This document shows, piece by piece, positions 42,717 through 51,771 of a stretch of DNA of 64,000 bases. Every line of letters begins with the position of its first letter. Position 1 is the stretch's first letter. The DNA lies in the NCBI RefSeq assembly GCF_002272075.1, contig NZ_NPBJ01000016.1, positions 1-64,000 on the forward strand, in the 5' to 3' direction. Origin of the DNA: Terribacillus saccharophilus. GTDB lineage: Bacteria; Bacillota; Bacilli; Bacillales; Amphibacillaceae. The notes below the pieces were generated by a model that was not told the DNA's origin, searched no databases, and saw nothing but the letters and a program-made list of their open reading frames with translations. Made by a program: the position numbers and the translations under genes.

Positions 42717-44858
42717 TTATTTACTTACTACAGTAATTTGTTCGTCAACCAAATCTACTACCATACTGCTTACATTCTCTTCCTCAAGGATATAATCAGT
42801 GATTTTATCCTCTACTTGATCTTGGATGACACGGCGCAATGGACGTGCACCAAATCGAGGATCATATCCTTTTTTCGCAAGGAAGTGCTTCGCAGCTTCT
42901 GTTACTTCAAGCTGGTAGCCTTCTTCTTCCATGTTTTTCGTCAACTCAGTAAGCATAAGCTCAACGATTTGTACCAAGTCTTCCTCTTTCAATGCATCAA
43001 AGCTGATGATAGAGTCAAAACGGTTCAAGAATTCTGGTTTGAAGTAAGCGCCTAGCTTTTCAATAACGGATACAGCTTCATTGCTGGAATTCGTAAAGCC
43101 GACAGAAATCTGTTTATCTCCTGTTCCAGCGTTACTTGTCATGATAATGACGGTTTCCTTAAAGCTTACTTTACGGCCTTGGCTGTCAGTCAAATGACCG
43201 TCTTCCATAATTTGCAGGAACATATGCTGTACATCCGGATGTGCTTTCTCAATCTCATCCAATAGGACGATCGTATAAGGATTACGGCGTACACGCTCTG
43301 TAAGCTGACCTGCTTCTTCGTGTCCAACGTATCCTGGAGGAGAACCGATCAGTTTCGCAACAGAATGACGTTCCATGTACTCACTCATATCCAAACGGAT
43401 GAAGGATTCGCGTGTGCCGAACATTTCTTCCGCCAACGCACGGGTAAGTTCTGTCTTACCAACACCAGTCGGTCCGACGAAGAGGAAGGAACCAATTGGG
43501 CGCTGTTTGGATTTTAATCCAGCTCTGCTGCGGCGGATGGCTTTGGCAACCCGATCAACTGCCTGTTGTTGTCCGATAACCTTGTTGGACAGGTTAGCTG
43601 CTAAGTTTTTCATCTTATTCTGTTCCTCAGATTGAATCTTCGTCACAGGAATCCCCGTTTTCTCTTCCACAATCTGCTGAATGACCTCAACCGTCACTTT
43701 GGCTTTATCTTCGTTTTTTGGTTCCTCGAGCTTTTGTTCCAACTGTATTTCTTCCTGACGAAGGTATGCAGCACGTTCATAATCCTCACGTCCTGCTGCC
43801 TCTTCTTTCTCTTTCGCAATTTGGGCAAGACGAGTTTGAATTGCATCTTCATCAGTCGTTACCGTAAGCAGGTTGATACGGGATCCAGCTTCATCGAGCA
43901 AATCAATCGCCTTATCCGGCAAGAAGCGGTCCTGAATATAACGTTGAGACAAGCTCACGCTCGCTTTGACGGCATCTTCTGTATAAGAGACTTGATGATA
44001 CGCTTCGTATCTCTCCTGCAATCCTTTTAAGATATCCAATGCCTGCTCTGCTGTCGGTTCTTTTACGATAACCGGCTGGAAACGGCGTTCAAGTGCAGCG
44101 TCTTTCTCGATTTGACGGTACTCTTTCAAGGTTGTTGCACCAATCAGCTGCAACTCACCGCGAGCAAGTGCAGGTTTCAAGATATTACCTGCATCCATTT
44201 GGGAACCTTCCGCAGTACCAGCACCGACTAGTAAATGAATCTCATCCACGAACAGAATGACATTCTTACGCTGCTGCAATTCGGAAATAAGCTGTTTCAT
44301 CTTTTCCTCGAACTGACCGCGCACACCAGTGTTCGCAACTAGTGAAGCAACATCAAGCAAGTAAATTTCTTTGTTTTGCAGCTTCACAGGAACATTGCCT
44401 TCGACAATCTGTAAAGCTAGACCCTCTGCAATTGCTGTTTTACCTACCCCTGGTTCCCCGATTAGAACTGGGTTATTCTTATTGCGTCGGTTCAGCGTCT
44501 CAATAACACGTTTGACCTCTTGTTCACGGCCAATGACTGGATCAATTAGACCAGCACGCGCGCCATCTGTCAGGTTCTTACCAAGTGAGTCAAGCAATCC
44601 TCCGCGTCCTCGGCCATTGCCGCCAGCCTGTGCTTGGTTGTTTGCACCAGCCTGGAAGCCGGATTGTGCTCCGCCGAACATATTTTTAAAGAAGTCATCC
44701 ATCGTTCCGCCATTGGAAGCGAAACCGGCAGGGTTTTTTGACATATTTTTCATTTCATTATAGCAAGTATGGCAGAGCTGTAATTGCTGTTTTTGGTTAT
44801 TGAATTGCATTAACAAGTTCACGTTAGCTTCTCGTTCACCACAATGTTGGCATTTCAT
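42717..44858 (-). CDS. clpE: ClpE, ATP-dependent Clp protease ATPase subunit
   Basis: ClpE is an HSP100 unfoldase that pairs with ClpP and helps disassemble protein aggregates. The 713 residues contain an N-terminal zinc finger (Cys3, Cys6, Cys29, Cys32) in place of the ClpC N domain. A first AAA module follows with GEPGVGKTA and [12 protein letters not shown], then a UVR segment ([21 protein letters not shown]), then a second AAA module with GPTGVGKTE. Length is normal for ClpE. Two CtsR boxes surround its promoter, so it belongs to the CtsR heat-stress regulon. Confidence 0.96.
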   Translation of the reverse strand: MKCQHCGEREANVNLLMQFNNQKQQLQLCHTCYNEMKNMSKNPAGFASNGGTMDDFFKNMFGGAQSGFQAGANNQAQAGGNGRGRGGLLDSLGKNLTDGARAGLIDPVIGREQEVKRVIETLNRRNKNNPVLIGEPGVGKTAIAEGLALQIVEGNVPVKLQNKEIYLLDVASLVANTGVRGQFEEKMKQLISELQQRKNVILFVDEIHLLVGAGTAEGSQMDAGNILKPALARGELQLIGATTLKEYRQIEKDAALERRFQPVIVKEPTAEQALDILKGLQERYEAYHQVSYTEDAVKASVSLSQRYIQDRFLPDKAIDLLDEAGSRINLLTVTTDEDAIQTRLAQIAKEKEEAAGREDYERAAYLRQEEIQLEQKLEEPKNEDKAKVTVEVIQQIVEEKTGIPVTKIQSEEQNKMKNLAANLSNKVIGQQQAVDRVAKAIRRSRAGLKSKQRPIGSFLFVGPTGVGKTELTRALAEEMFGTRESFIRLDMSEYMERHSVAKLIGSPPGYVGHEEAGQLTERVRRNPYTIVLLDEIEKAHPDVQHMFLQIMEDGHLTDSQGRKVSFKETVIIMTSNAGTGDKQISVGFTNSSNEAVSVIEKLGAYFKPEFLNRFDSIISFDALKEEDLVQIVELMLTELTKNMEEEGYQLEVTEAAKHFLAKKGYDPRFGARPLRRVIQDQVEDKITDYILEEENVSSMVVDLVDEQITVVSK

Positions 44859-44912
44859 AATACAATTACCTCCCCAATAGGTTAGATTAGTTTATTTGGT
44901 CAAGCGTCACAT

Positions 44913-44974
44913 TTTGACTTTGACTATCTTTGACCTTGTGACTTTATTATAGTCTGACCTTCTTTGACTTTCAA
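44913..44974 (-). promoter_or_regulatory. clpE promoter with two CtsR boxes
   Basis: On the minus strand TTGAAA (44969-44974) and TATAAT (44946-44951) are 17 bases apart. A CtsR-type heptad repeat, AGTCAAA-GAA-GGTCAGA, fills the spacer (44953-44969). A second, GGTCAAA-GAT-AGTCAAA (44919-44935), lies just downstream of the -10, with a third half-site overlapping at 44913-44919. The known CtsR operator is (A/G)GTCAAA-NNN-(A/G)GTCAAA. Confidence 0.9.
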
Positions 44975-45042
44975 GTGTTATGCTTTCATTTCTTATTTTT
45001 TTTTAGAAAAGGTATTTAAAACTAATAAGAAAGAAAAACAAA

Positions 45043-45074
45043 AGAAGCATCGCCTTAATTAAGGCGATGCTTCT
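45043..45074 (-). terminator. Terminator after the acyl-CoA synthetase gene
   Basis: A perfect 16-bp palindrome, AGAAGCATCGCCTTAA and its complement, is followed by TTTTG on the minus strand. Confidence 0.85.
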
Positions 45075-45076
45075 AA

Positions 45077-46657
45077 TTATTTTGCATTTCGTTTTTCTTG
45101 ATTACGCAGTTCGACACGTCTGATTTTACCGGAAGAAGTCTTCGGCAAATCTTTGACGAACTCAATCTTACGAGGATACTTGTAAGGCGCAGTTGTGTTC
45201 TTTACATGCGTCTGCAATTCCTTCACAAGATTTGGTTCGTTCTCATCTACACCTTCACGCAGGATGACGAATGCTTTAACAACATTACCGCGGATTTCAT
45301 CCGGGCTTGCTACAACAGCACATTCTGCTACAGCCGGATGTTTTACTAGAGCATCCTCTACTTCGAATGGCCCGATTGTATAACCAGAGCTGATAATGAT
45401 ATCATCACTGCGGCCTTCGAACCAGAAGTAGCCATCTTCATCAACAGAAGCTTGGTCACCAGTAACAAAGTAGCCGTTGCGTTCGGCTTGCTGACGGCGT
45501 TCAGGTTCACGGAAATATGTCTTAAACAATGCAGGACTGTCGAGTTTCAAGGCGATGTCACCAACTTCACCTGTTTTAACGCGATTACCATCCTCATCAA
45601 TTACAACCACTTCATTACCTGGAGTCGGTTTTCCCATAGAACCTGGTCTTGGCTCCATACCTTTCATGATACCAAGCAGCAATGTGCTCTCTGTCTGTCC
45701 ATAGCCATCACGTACAATGATATTGAAATGTTTCTGGAAGACATCGATTACTTCACGGTTCAATGGTTCACCGGCTGATACTGCACTATGCAAAGCACTC
45801 AGGTTGTAGCTTCCAAGATCAGTTACTTTTGCCATGAGACGATATTCTGTCGGGGTACAGCAAAGTACATTAATCTTATAATCCTCTAGTAGAGAAAGAT
45901 AAGTTTTAGCATCAAATCGACCCATGTATACGAAGCCTGTTGCACCAGTTCCTAAAACAGAAAGGAATGGACTCCATACCCATTTCTGCCAGCCTGGTGC
46001 AGCTGTTGCCCATACGATATCTCCTTTGGAAGCAGACAGCCAGTTTTCTGCAGCTGTCCGTAGGTGTGCATATCCCCAGCCATGTGTGTGGACTACACCT
46101 TTCGGATTACCTGTCGTACCACTTGTATAGGACATTAATGCAATATCTTCTCTAGATGTCTCTACCGTTTCCAGTTCAGCTGAAGCTGTCTCTTTGAGCT
46201 CCCCGAGATCTTTCCAGCCCTCGACCGTACCACCAACTGCAAGTTTGATTAAGCTATCTTGATTCTCAATCTCTTCGAATTGCTCAGTAAATTTATAGAA
46301 ACTGATAATACTCTTTACTTTTCCGTGATCGATACGGTATTGCAAATCCTTCGTCTTCAGCATTTCGGAGCTAGGGATGATCACAAGTCCAAGCTTCAAG
46401 GCTGCTGCATAGATATGATACGCCTCAACGACACGCGGTACCATTACAAGTATTGCATCTCCTTTTTCCAAGCCCAGTTCTTTCAGAACATTACCTGTGC
46501 GGTTTACATCCTGAAATAACGTTTTATACGTTACTTCCTTCTTATTACCCGCCTCGTCCATCCAAATGAGCGCTTTACGTTCTTCATCTGTAACATAACG
46601 CTCCATTTCATCAACGATATTGTACTGCTCTGGTGCAATCAAATCTTTTCTTTCCAT
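45077..46657 (-). CDS. Acyl-CoA synthetase, MbcS/YtcI type
   Basis: A 526-residue adenylate-forming ligase related to acetyl- and medium-/branched-chain acyl-CoA synthetases. Motifs are the P-loop SYTSGTTGNPKGVVHTHGW, the DGYGQTES adenylate motif, TGDQASVDEDGYFWFEGRSDD and the catalytic Lys in PKTSSGKIRR. The ATG at 46657 follows TTAGGAGGCGTAAGT. The specific acid is uncertain. Confidence 0.9.
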   Translation of the reverse strand: MERKDLIAPEQYNIVDEMERYVTDEERKALIWMDEAGNKKEVTYKTLFQDVNRTGNVLKELGLEKGDAILVMVPRVVEAYHIYAAALKLGLVIIPSSEMLKTKDLQYRIDHGKVKSIISFYKFTEQFEEIENQDSLIKLAVGGTVEGWKDLGELKETASAELETVETSREDIALMSYTSGTTGNPKGVVHTHGWGYAHLRTAAENWLSASKGDIVWATAAPGWQKWVWSPFLSVLGTGATGFVYMGRFDAKTYLSLLEDYKINVLCCTPTEYRLMAKVTDLGSYNLSALHSAVSAGEPLNREVIDVFQKHFNIIVRDGYGQTESTLLLGIMKGMEPRPGSMGKPTPGNEVVVIDEDGNRVKTGEVGDIALKLDSPALFKTYFREPERRQQAERNGYFVTGDQASVDEDGYFWFEGRSDDIIISSGYTIGPFEVEDALVKHPAVAECAVVASPDEIRGNVVKAFVILREGVDENEPNLVKELQTHVKNTTAPYKYPRKIEFVKDLPKTSSGKIRRVELRNQEKRNAK

Positions 46658-46768
46658 ACTTACGCCTCCTAAATGGCTGCCTGTTTTAACTAATGCACTA
46701 ATTATAGCAGACGAAAGCACGACTTCCCAGCAATAATTGTTACCAAATTATAAAACTTGATATTAGTA

Positions 46769-47641
46769 TCAGGTCTCAATACTTCTCCAAAGCGTCATAG
46801 TCGCATAACTGCGGTAAGGAGCCCATCCTTCTCCCCGCGTATGTATTGCTGATGGCGTAGGCTTTTCTGCGAGTTCGTCATAGAATTTTAGCGCATTTTG
46901 TACCCCGATATCAGCAGCTGGTAATAAATCAGCACGTCCCAACCCAAACAACATCCAGTTTTGCGCAGACCAGCTTCCAAGCCCCCGAATCTTCGTTAGC
47001 TCTGCAGCTATTTCCTCATTAGATAAAGCAGCAAGCTGTGCGAGATCTAGCTTTCCTTCTATCATAAGGCGGCTTGTATCAATGACATATTCAGCTTTTC
47101 TCTGCGAAAACTGCATCTTTCTTAAGTCGTCATACTCGAGGGAAGCAATTCTCTCCGGTGAGGGATAAAACCAGATATCATCCTCTTTAGTTCCGAATGC
47201 TTCCACGAAACGATTTGTTAGTGTGTAAGCAAACTTCAAATTCAGTTGCTGATGGATGATTGTTTTCATCAAACAATAATATAAATCAGTATCTTTTACG
47301 ATAGGCGTTCCTGCATGTGCATAAAAAAGCCGCTCCAAATCAGAACCGACAAAATGAGCGGCTACCCCTGCAAGATCAATATCCCATTGGAGCCAGTTTT
47401 CCACCCAAGTTAGTATGTCCTCCTGCCTTGAAGAATCTGCAGAAGACACTTTAACAACAGGGGATGTGATTTTTCCGCTGAACTGGAGCACGACAATATG
47501 CTGCGAACCATCCCCTAATACAACAGGAAGCTTCATCAAATGCTCTTCTGTATCAACAACATTCAGCTGATCCATACTCCATCTTTTCATCAAATAATGA
47601 TAATCGTATGTATGTGTTCCTGTAAGCTGTTTTTCCCACAT
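46769..47641 (-). CDS. alkA: DNA-3-methyladenine glycosylase II, AlkA-like
   Basis: A 290-residue HhH-GPD DNA glycosylase that removes alkylated bases. The helix-hairpin-helix KIRGLGSWSAQNWMLFGLG and the catalytic Asp in LLPAADIGVQNAL are at about residues 215-245. The N-terminal 100 residues match the AlkA/YfjP architecture. The ATG at 47641 is preferred because an earlier ATG overlaps the GGAGATG ribosome site. It lies 12 bases after the LysR gene and is probably co-transcribed. Confidence 0.9.
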   Translation of the reverse strand: MWEKQLTGTHTYDYHYLMKRWSMDQLNVVDTEEHLMKLPVVLGDGSQHIVVLQFSGKITSPVVKVSSADSSRQEDILTWVENWLQWDIDLAGVAAHFVGSDLERLFYAHAGTPIVKDTDLYYCLMKTIIHQQLNLKFAYTLTNRFVEAFGTKEDDIWFYPSPERIASLEYDDLRKMQFSQRKAEYVIDTSRLMIEGKLDLAQLAALSNEEIAAELTKIRGLGSWSAQNWMLFGLGRADLLPAADIGVQNALKFYDELAEKPTPSAIHTRGEGWAPYRSYATMTLWRSIET

Positions 47642-47653
47642 CAGTAGCATCTC

Positions 47654-48544
47654 CTATCCTATTTGTTTTATTGCAAAATCAATTACATCATGCATCACTT
47701 TCGACAAGCGCTTATTCTTATGCCAAAGGAGCTTCGTAGTAGGCTGGGTGATCGGTTCATCCAGATGTACAGCGCTCAATTCACCTGTTTGCAATTCTTT
47801 CTCCACTGTCATGAGAGGCAAATACGATAAACCTAAACCAGCCATTACGCATTGTTTGATGGCTTCTATACTGCCGAATTCAATTATATTTTCTGGATGC
47901 AAACTCTGATTTTGTAATGCCTGTTCCAATTCCGTTCGATAAGCACAGCCTTTCTCCGTCAAGATCAAAGGATGCTGCATCACCTCCGCCAGGCTATTGG
48001 AAGGGTGAACTGCAAGCGAATGGCTTGGGGAGCTTATCAGAACGATTTTCTCTTGAAATAGAGAGACTGCCTCCAATAAACCATTATGCTGGTCGTCCCG
48101 CTCCATAATAAAGGCTAAATCCAACTCACCTTCTTGGAGCATCTTTTCCGAGGTTTTACTAGATGGAACAGGTTTCAGTATGACCTGTACCTGCGGATAC
48201 TGATTGCGAATAAAGCGAAGGAGCTCAGGCAATCGGTAGATGCATTGACTCTCACATGCGCCGATTAGAAGTGTACCTTTCTCCTCTTGCTCCTCTTCAA
48301 ATTCCTGTCGCATTTCCTCATGCAAAGCCAGCATTCTCTTAGCATAGCTCTGCATTTTCATTCCCGCTTCGGTCAAATAAATCCTCTTTCCAAGACGCTG
48401 AAATAAGTCTACACCATATTCCTTTTCCAGCGCTTTAATTTGTGCGGTCACACTCGACTGAGCGTAATCGAGCAGTTGAGCTGTCTTGGTGAAATTAAGT
48501 GTTTCTGCCGCTACAGCAAAGGTCTTCAAATTGTTTATTTGCAA
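47654..48544 (-). CDS. LysR-family transcriptional regulator
   Basis: A 296-residue LysR activator/repressor. The N-terminal helix-turn-helix (LKTFAVAAETLNFTKTAQLLDYAQSSVTAQIKALE) is followed by a linker helix and a substrate-binding domain of the CysB type. TTG at 48544, eight bases after GGGAG, is the likely start. It is divergent from a flavin reductase gene 114 bases away, the classic arrangement of a LysR protein and its target. AATAAT/ATTATT in the gap may be part of the binding site. Confidence 0.9.
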   Translation of the reverse strand: MQINNLKTFAVAAETLNFTKTAQLLDYAQSSVTAQIKALEKEYGVDLFQRLGKRIYLTEAGMKMQSYAKRMLALHEEMRQEFEEEQEEKGTLLIGACESQCIYRLPELLRFIRNQYPQVQVILKPVPSSKTSEKMLQEGELDLAFIMERDDQHNGLLEAVSLFQEKIVLISSPSHSLAVHPSNSLAEVMQHPLILTEKGCAYRTELEQALQNQSLHPENIIEFGSIEAIKQCVMAGLGLSYLPLMTVEKELQTGELSAVHLDEPITQPTTKLLWHKNKRLSKVMHDVIDFAIKQIG

Positions 48545-48658
48545 AGCACACACTCCCTAAATCGCTTTTTCCGATCATAATAATCAAATTATTCAGCTTT
48601 TCCTATGTATGAGTGCAGTATACACTTTTTATATAAATATTGGAAAGGGCGTGGTTGC

Positions 48659-49210
48659 TTGTCCATCGGATTGATACTTGGCAGTAGCCGTACAAAAAGC
48701 AACAGCAGAAAACTTGCTGACATACTTATAAAAGGTACGGCACACAAAATACTTGATATTACAGAATTATCTCTGACAGACTTTGAAGATTTCCGTCATG
48801 AGCCTATACCAGCATCGCTTGATGAGAGTACACAGATCTTACTGGATTTTCTGCTAGAGCACGATGTAATCGTTATTGCTGCACCGATTTATTGGTTCGG
48901 TATACCAGGAAAGCTAAAAGTGCTTCTCGATCGACTTAGTCATGTTTTCAGACAGCCTGCTTTCATAAATCAAAAACCAAGGGAAGCAATCATATTAGCA
49001 GTCGGCGGTGATCGACCACGCATCAAAGGCTTACCTTTGATCTTACAGTTTCATCAGATATTCGACTTTCTTGGCATTCCTTTTCAACATTATGTCTTGG
49101 CAGAAGGTAACAAACCCGGTGATGTACGCTTTGACCAAAAAGCCTTAGCTGAAGTGGCATGGCTGCGCAGTTATTTGCAGAAAGGGGAAAACGATGAAGG
49201 ACACATCTAA
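48659..49210 (+). CDS. NADPH-dependent FMN reductase family protein
   Basis: A 183-residue flavodoxin-like reductase of the NADPH-dependent FMN reductase family. The FMN-binding loop is GLILGSSRTKSNSRKLAD and the second flavin segment is VIAAPIYWFGIPGKLKVLLDRLSHVF. The start is TTG at 48659, with GAAAGGG about ten bases upstream; an upstream frame without a ribosome site was rejected. The divergent LysR gene probably controls it. Such enzymes often serve azo/quinone reduction or sulfonate oxygenases. Confidence 0.85.
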   Translation: MSIGLILGSSRTKSNSRKLADILIKGTAHKILDITELSLTDFEDFRHEPIPASLDESTQILLDFLLEHDVIVIAAPIYWFGIPGKLKVLLDRLSHVFRQPAFINQKPREAIILAVGGDRPRIKGLPLILQFHQIFDFLGIPFQHYVLAEGNKPGDVRFDQKALAEVAWLRSYLQKGENDEGHI

Positions 49211-49268
49211 AAAAACATGGCATGACTACTTCATGGAAATTGTTCATGCTATCATCCAAACAAAATAA
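49194..49268 (+). CDS. Candidate 24-residue microprotein
   Basis: An ATG at 49194 with AAAGGGG seven bases upstream opens 24 codons encoding a charged, amphipathic peptide (KDTSKKTWHDYFMEIVHAI). It overlaps the end of the reductase gene by 17 bases in another frame. No family is recognised. Spacing and ribosome site support translation, but length makes it uncertain. Confidence 0.4.
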   Translation: MKDTSKKTWHDYFMEIVHAIIQTK

Positions 49269-49295
49269 AAAAGCTGATCCTATTTAGATCAGCTT
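49262..49295 (-). terminator. Terminator after pdaA
   Basis: AAGCTGATC pairs with GATCAGCTT and is followed by TTTTTTATTTT on the minus strand. Confidence 0.88.
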
Positions 49296-50085
49296 AAAAT
49301 TGCGTAATGGCTTTCGGTAGGATATCTTGTTTGACCAAGTCATCCAGCGTACGGAAGGAGTACCCTTGCTTCTTCAATTCAATGATCAGTTTTTCCAATG
49401 CAATAGCATTATCCTCGGATACAGAATGCAGTAAGACAACTGCTCCTGGATGCATTTGGGCCATCACTTGATCATATGCGTACTGCCAGCCTTTCTGTTC
49501 GCCAGTTTTCCAATCTGCATAGGCAAGTGACCAGAATACATTTGTATAGCCAAGATCTTCAGACCATTTCAGTGAACGGGCACTAAAAGTACCGCGGGGT
49601 GCCCGCAAATAGTGCATATCGTCCTGATCCGTCAAATCCGCCACAGCATCCTCCAGCATCTCAAGCTCCCGCTGCATCTTTTCTTTAGAAACCTTCGTCA
49701 GATCTGGGTGATGATATGAGTGATTACCGACAATATGTCCTTCGTCGACCATCCTTTTAACCAGATCAGGCGCTGATGATACATAGTGACCTGTAATAAA
49801 GAAAGCAGCTGGGACATCGTGCTTCTTCAATACATCCAGGATATCTCCTGTATAACCTTGTTCATAGCCGTTATCAAATGTGATATATACTGTTTTCTCA
49901 CCAGAATCATCTAGATAATAGCTGTGATATTCATTCAAAAGCTGCCCGTATTTGCCGATTTCAGGTATACTGCCATCCTTGCTCTTAACAAATCCCCACC
50001 CATAGCTGACGGGGCTTTCTGCAGATGCAAACGATGGTGTGACCAGCAGCAGACATAACAGCAGCATTATTGATTTCCATCGCAT
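49294..50085 (-). CDS. pdaA: Polysaccharide deacetylase PdaA (spore cortex)
   Basis: PdaA removes the acetyl group of muramic acid on the way to muramic delta-lactam in spore cortex. From ATG 50085 the product has 263 residues: a signal peptide ending ASAE, then a NodB domain with the catalytic Asp in ITFDNGYEQGYT, metal ligands in GNHSYHHPDL, RAPRGTFS and the late HSVSEDNA. It corresponds to yfjS. A weak sigma-G-like promoter (GCATA, N18, CAATCTA; 50107-50136 on the minus strand) lies just upstream of the ribosome site. Confidence 0.93.
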   Translation of the reverse strand: MRWKSIMLLLCLLLVTPSFASAESPVSYGWGFVKSKDGSIPEIGKYGQLLNEYHSYYLDDSGEKTVYITFDNGYEQGYTGDILDVLKKHDVPAAFFITGHYVSSAPDLVKRMVDEGHIVGNHSYHHPDLTKVSKEKMQRELEMLEDAVADLTDQDDMHYLRAPRGTFSARSLKWSEDLGYTNVFWSLAYADWKTGEQKGWQYAYDQVMAQMHPGAVVLLHSVSEDNAIALEKLIIELKKQGYSFRTLDDLVKQDILPKAITQF

Positions 50086-50142
50086 ATGGCACACTCTCCT
50101 TACGGATAGATTGTGCCAAATCGACGTCACCTATGCGGTGTA

Positions 50143-50176
50143 AAAAATAGAAAAGACCGCGCATCAGCACGGTCTT
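50143..50176 (-). terminator. Terminator after the SE1561 family gene
   Basis: AAGACCG pairs with CGGTCTT around ten bases and is followed by TTCTATTTTTTA on the minus strand. Confidence 0.75.
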
Positions 50177-50321
50177 ATTTTAGTTTATTTTCCATTTCAT
50201 CGAGCATCCGGAGCATTTCATCAATTTCCTCTAAAGAAGTCTCTTCCGGTTCGATACTATCCAAATAATCCATGAATGCAGACAGACGCTGCTTCAAATC
50301 ATCAACTTTACTCGTTGCCAA
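50175..50321 (-). CDS. SE1561 family small protein
   Basis: A 48-residue acidic, helical protein starting at TTG 50321, eight bases after AAAGGGG. The chain (KQRLSAFMDYLDSIEPEETSLEEIDEMLRMLDEMENKLK, shown in part) has the L/D/E heptad-like pattern of the SE1561 family found in Bacillus and Staphylococcus. It lies between yfkD and pdaA, where B. subtilis has the small gene yfjT. Function is unknown; coiled-coil pairing is likely. Confidence 0.8.
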   Translation of the reverse strand: MATSKVDDLKQRLSAFMDYLDSIEPEETSLEEIDEMLRMLDEMENKLK

Positions 50322-50375
50322 AGATAAAACCCCTTTACCGCATTATCTGGCTCCAGTATACCACAGCACTGTTCG

Positions 50376-51170
50376 TTATTGTACGTTGAAGGTGAAAGAC
50401 AGATGATCTTGAATCGGAATCCAAGCTCCAATTCCCTGTTTGGTAACATTTTTAACAACAATCTGCTTTCTTGATCCTTTTAACTCAAGATAAACTTCCC
50501 CGAAAGTGATTGTACCTTTTTCATTAACTGCCGGTGCGTACGCAGTAAGAATACCGGATTTATTCAAAGGCACACCGTATGCATTTTCCTTATTCGTGCC
50601 TTTTCCTATTACTGTTTGGAAGGAAAGCGGAAGCTTTGTGTTCTTCTGAGCCTGCTGCAGCATCATCAGCTTGATATCTCTAGGGTTATCGATTTCAGCT
50701 GTAAGCCCGCCTTTCACGTAGCGCTCTTCCTGCTGTTCATAATTCATTTGTTTCGCCGATTCTCCACCTGCATTGCTTAGCTGGTTCGTATTCACTTTTT
50801 GATACTGCCAGTTGATATTTGTTTCTGCAGACTGGTATTCGAGCGGCCAATGCCCCATATAAATCATGCCTCGGTACCCAATCGCAAGTGGAGATGGTTT
50901 CAGCGTCGATTCATTGAGTATTCGAATCAGTTCTGGATTCTGGATGACAATAGCACTGTCTTCCGTTAGTTCTCTGACAAGCTCACTAGGTTCTAGTACA
51001 ATTTGATCCTTGTTTGAGTTCGGATAAGTATTTTCCTTCGAAATATTCAATACATGATTTGGTATTTCCGTATCTTTCTTCTGTACATTCTCAGCTTTCC
51101 CGGCTATGGAGAAAGGAAGAGTCAGCAAAGCCAGTGCCATGATTGCTATGAGGATTCTAGCATATTTCAT
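50376..51170 (-). CDS. yfkD: YfkD family secreted/membrane-anchored protein
   Basis: A 264-residue YfkD-like protein of Bacillaceae, the same length as B. subtilis YfkD. An N-terminal signal or anchor (residues 1-26, ending AGKAEN) is followed by an extracytoplasmic domain with IVIQNPELIRILNESTLKPSPLAIGYRGMIYMGHWPLEY. Its role is unknown; B. subtilis yfkD is a general stress gene. Its ribosome site, GGCGGGG, lies in the 3' arm of a hairpin at 51177-51226. Confidence 0.88.
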   Translation of the reverse strand: MKYARILIAIMALALLTLPFSIAGKAENVQKKDTEIPNHVLNISKENTYPNSNKDQIVLEPSELVRELTEDSAIVIQNPELIRILNESTLKPSPLAIGYRGMIYMGHWPLEYQSAETNINWQYQKVNTNQLSNAGGESAKQMNYEQQEERYVKGGLTAEIDNPRDIKLMMLQQAQKNTKLPLSFQTVIGKGTNKENAYGVPLNKSGILTAYAPAVNEKGTITFGEVYLELKGSRKQIVVKNVTKQGIGAWIPIQDHLSFTFNVQ

Positions 51171-51176
51171 AAAGAA

Positions 51177-51226
51177 AAGCCCCGCCTTTCAGATTTTTTC
51201 CTAGTATCTGAAGTCAGGGGCTATCC
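51177..51226 (-). terminator. Hairpin between osmC and yfkD, overlapping the yfkD ribosome site
   Basis: AGCCCC and TTCAGAT pair with ATCTGAA and GGGGCT, with a small internal loop, followed by TTTTCTTT. It fits a terminator for osmC, but its 3' arm contains the only Shine-Dalgarno-like sequence of yfkD. Confidence 0.65.
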
Positions 51227-51233
51227 TATACAT

Positions 51234-51629
51234 TTAATAATGGTTCAAATGAATTACTTCCAATCTTTCTTCGATCTCGATACTATCTTTAACTGTTTGC
51301 ACCATTGAACAGTTGTTGTGTGCAAGCTGGAGGTTCTTCTCCAACTGCTCTTTGTCCAGATGAAAACCGCGTACAACGAAAGTCAACGTGATCCTAGAAA
51401 TACGGTTTGCTGCCATTTCATCCCGCTCTACTTCTGCTGACACTTCCATATCATCAATTTCCAGCCGCTGTTTATCCATGATTTTACGAAAAACAGACGC
51501 ACTGCAGCCTGCTATCGAGGAAACCATTAGCTGATAAGGCCGGATACCGAATAGCTCATTTCCGTCTATATCCAAAGTTTGATGTGGTAGTTCGATACGA
51601 AATCCATGCTGCTTCATTGTCAGCTTCAA
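51234..51629 (-). CDS. OsmC family protein
   Basis: A 131-residue OsmC/Ohr superfamily protein. The conserved cysteine is present in SSIAGCSASVFRKIM; a second peroxidatic-type Cys occurs as HNNCSM. Such proteins reduce organic hydroperoxides or respond to osmotic stress. TTG at 51629, nine bases after AAGGGG, gives the usual start MKLTMKQHGF; ATG 51638 is possible. A sigma-B-like promoter is present upstream. Confidence 0.85.
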   Translation of the reverse strand: MKLTMKQHGFRIELPHQTLDIDGNELFGIRPYQLMVSSIAGCSASVFRKIMDKQRLEIDDMEVSAEVERDEMAANRISRITLTFVVRGFHLDKEQLEKNLQLAHNNCSMVQTVKDSIEIEERLEVIHLNHY

Positions 51630-51664
51630 TTTCCTCATCCCCTTGCGAATTCTTTATGCATTGT

Positions 51665-51690
51665 ATTCCCTCTTGTATAATTTTCTAACC
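51665..51690 (-). promoter_or_regulatory. Candidate sigma-B promoter of the osmC gene
   Basis: On the minus strand GGTTAG (51685-51690) is followed after 14 bases by GGGAAT (51665-51670). The -10 fits the GGGWAW form; the -35 has two mismatches. Confidence 0.45.
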
Positions 51691-51771
51691 TAATCAGTCC
51701 GATTGACCAAAACAAGGAAAAACTATACAGTAGGATTGGGAAATCATCTTACATACAGGGGTAATAGACAT

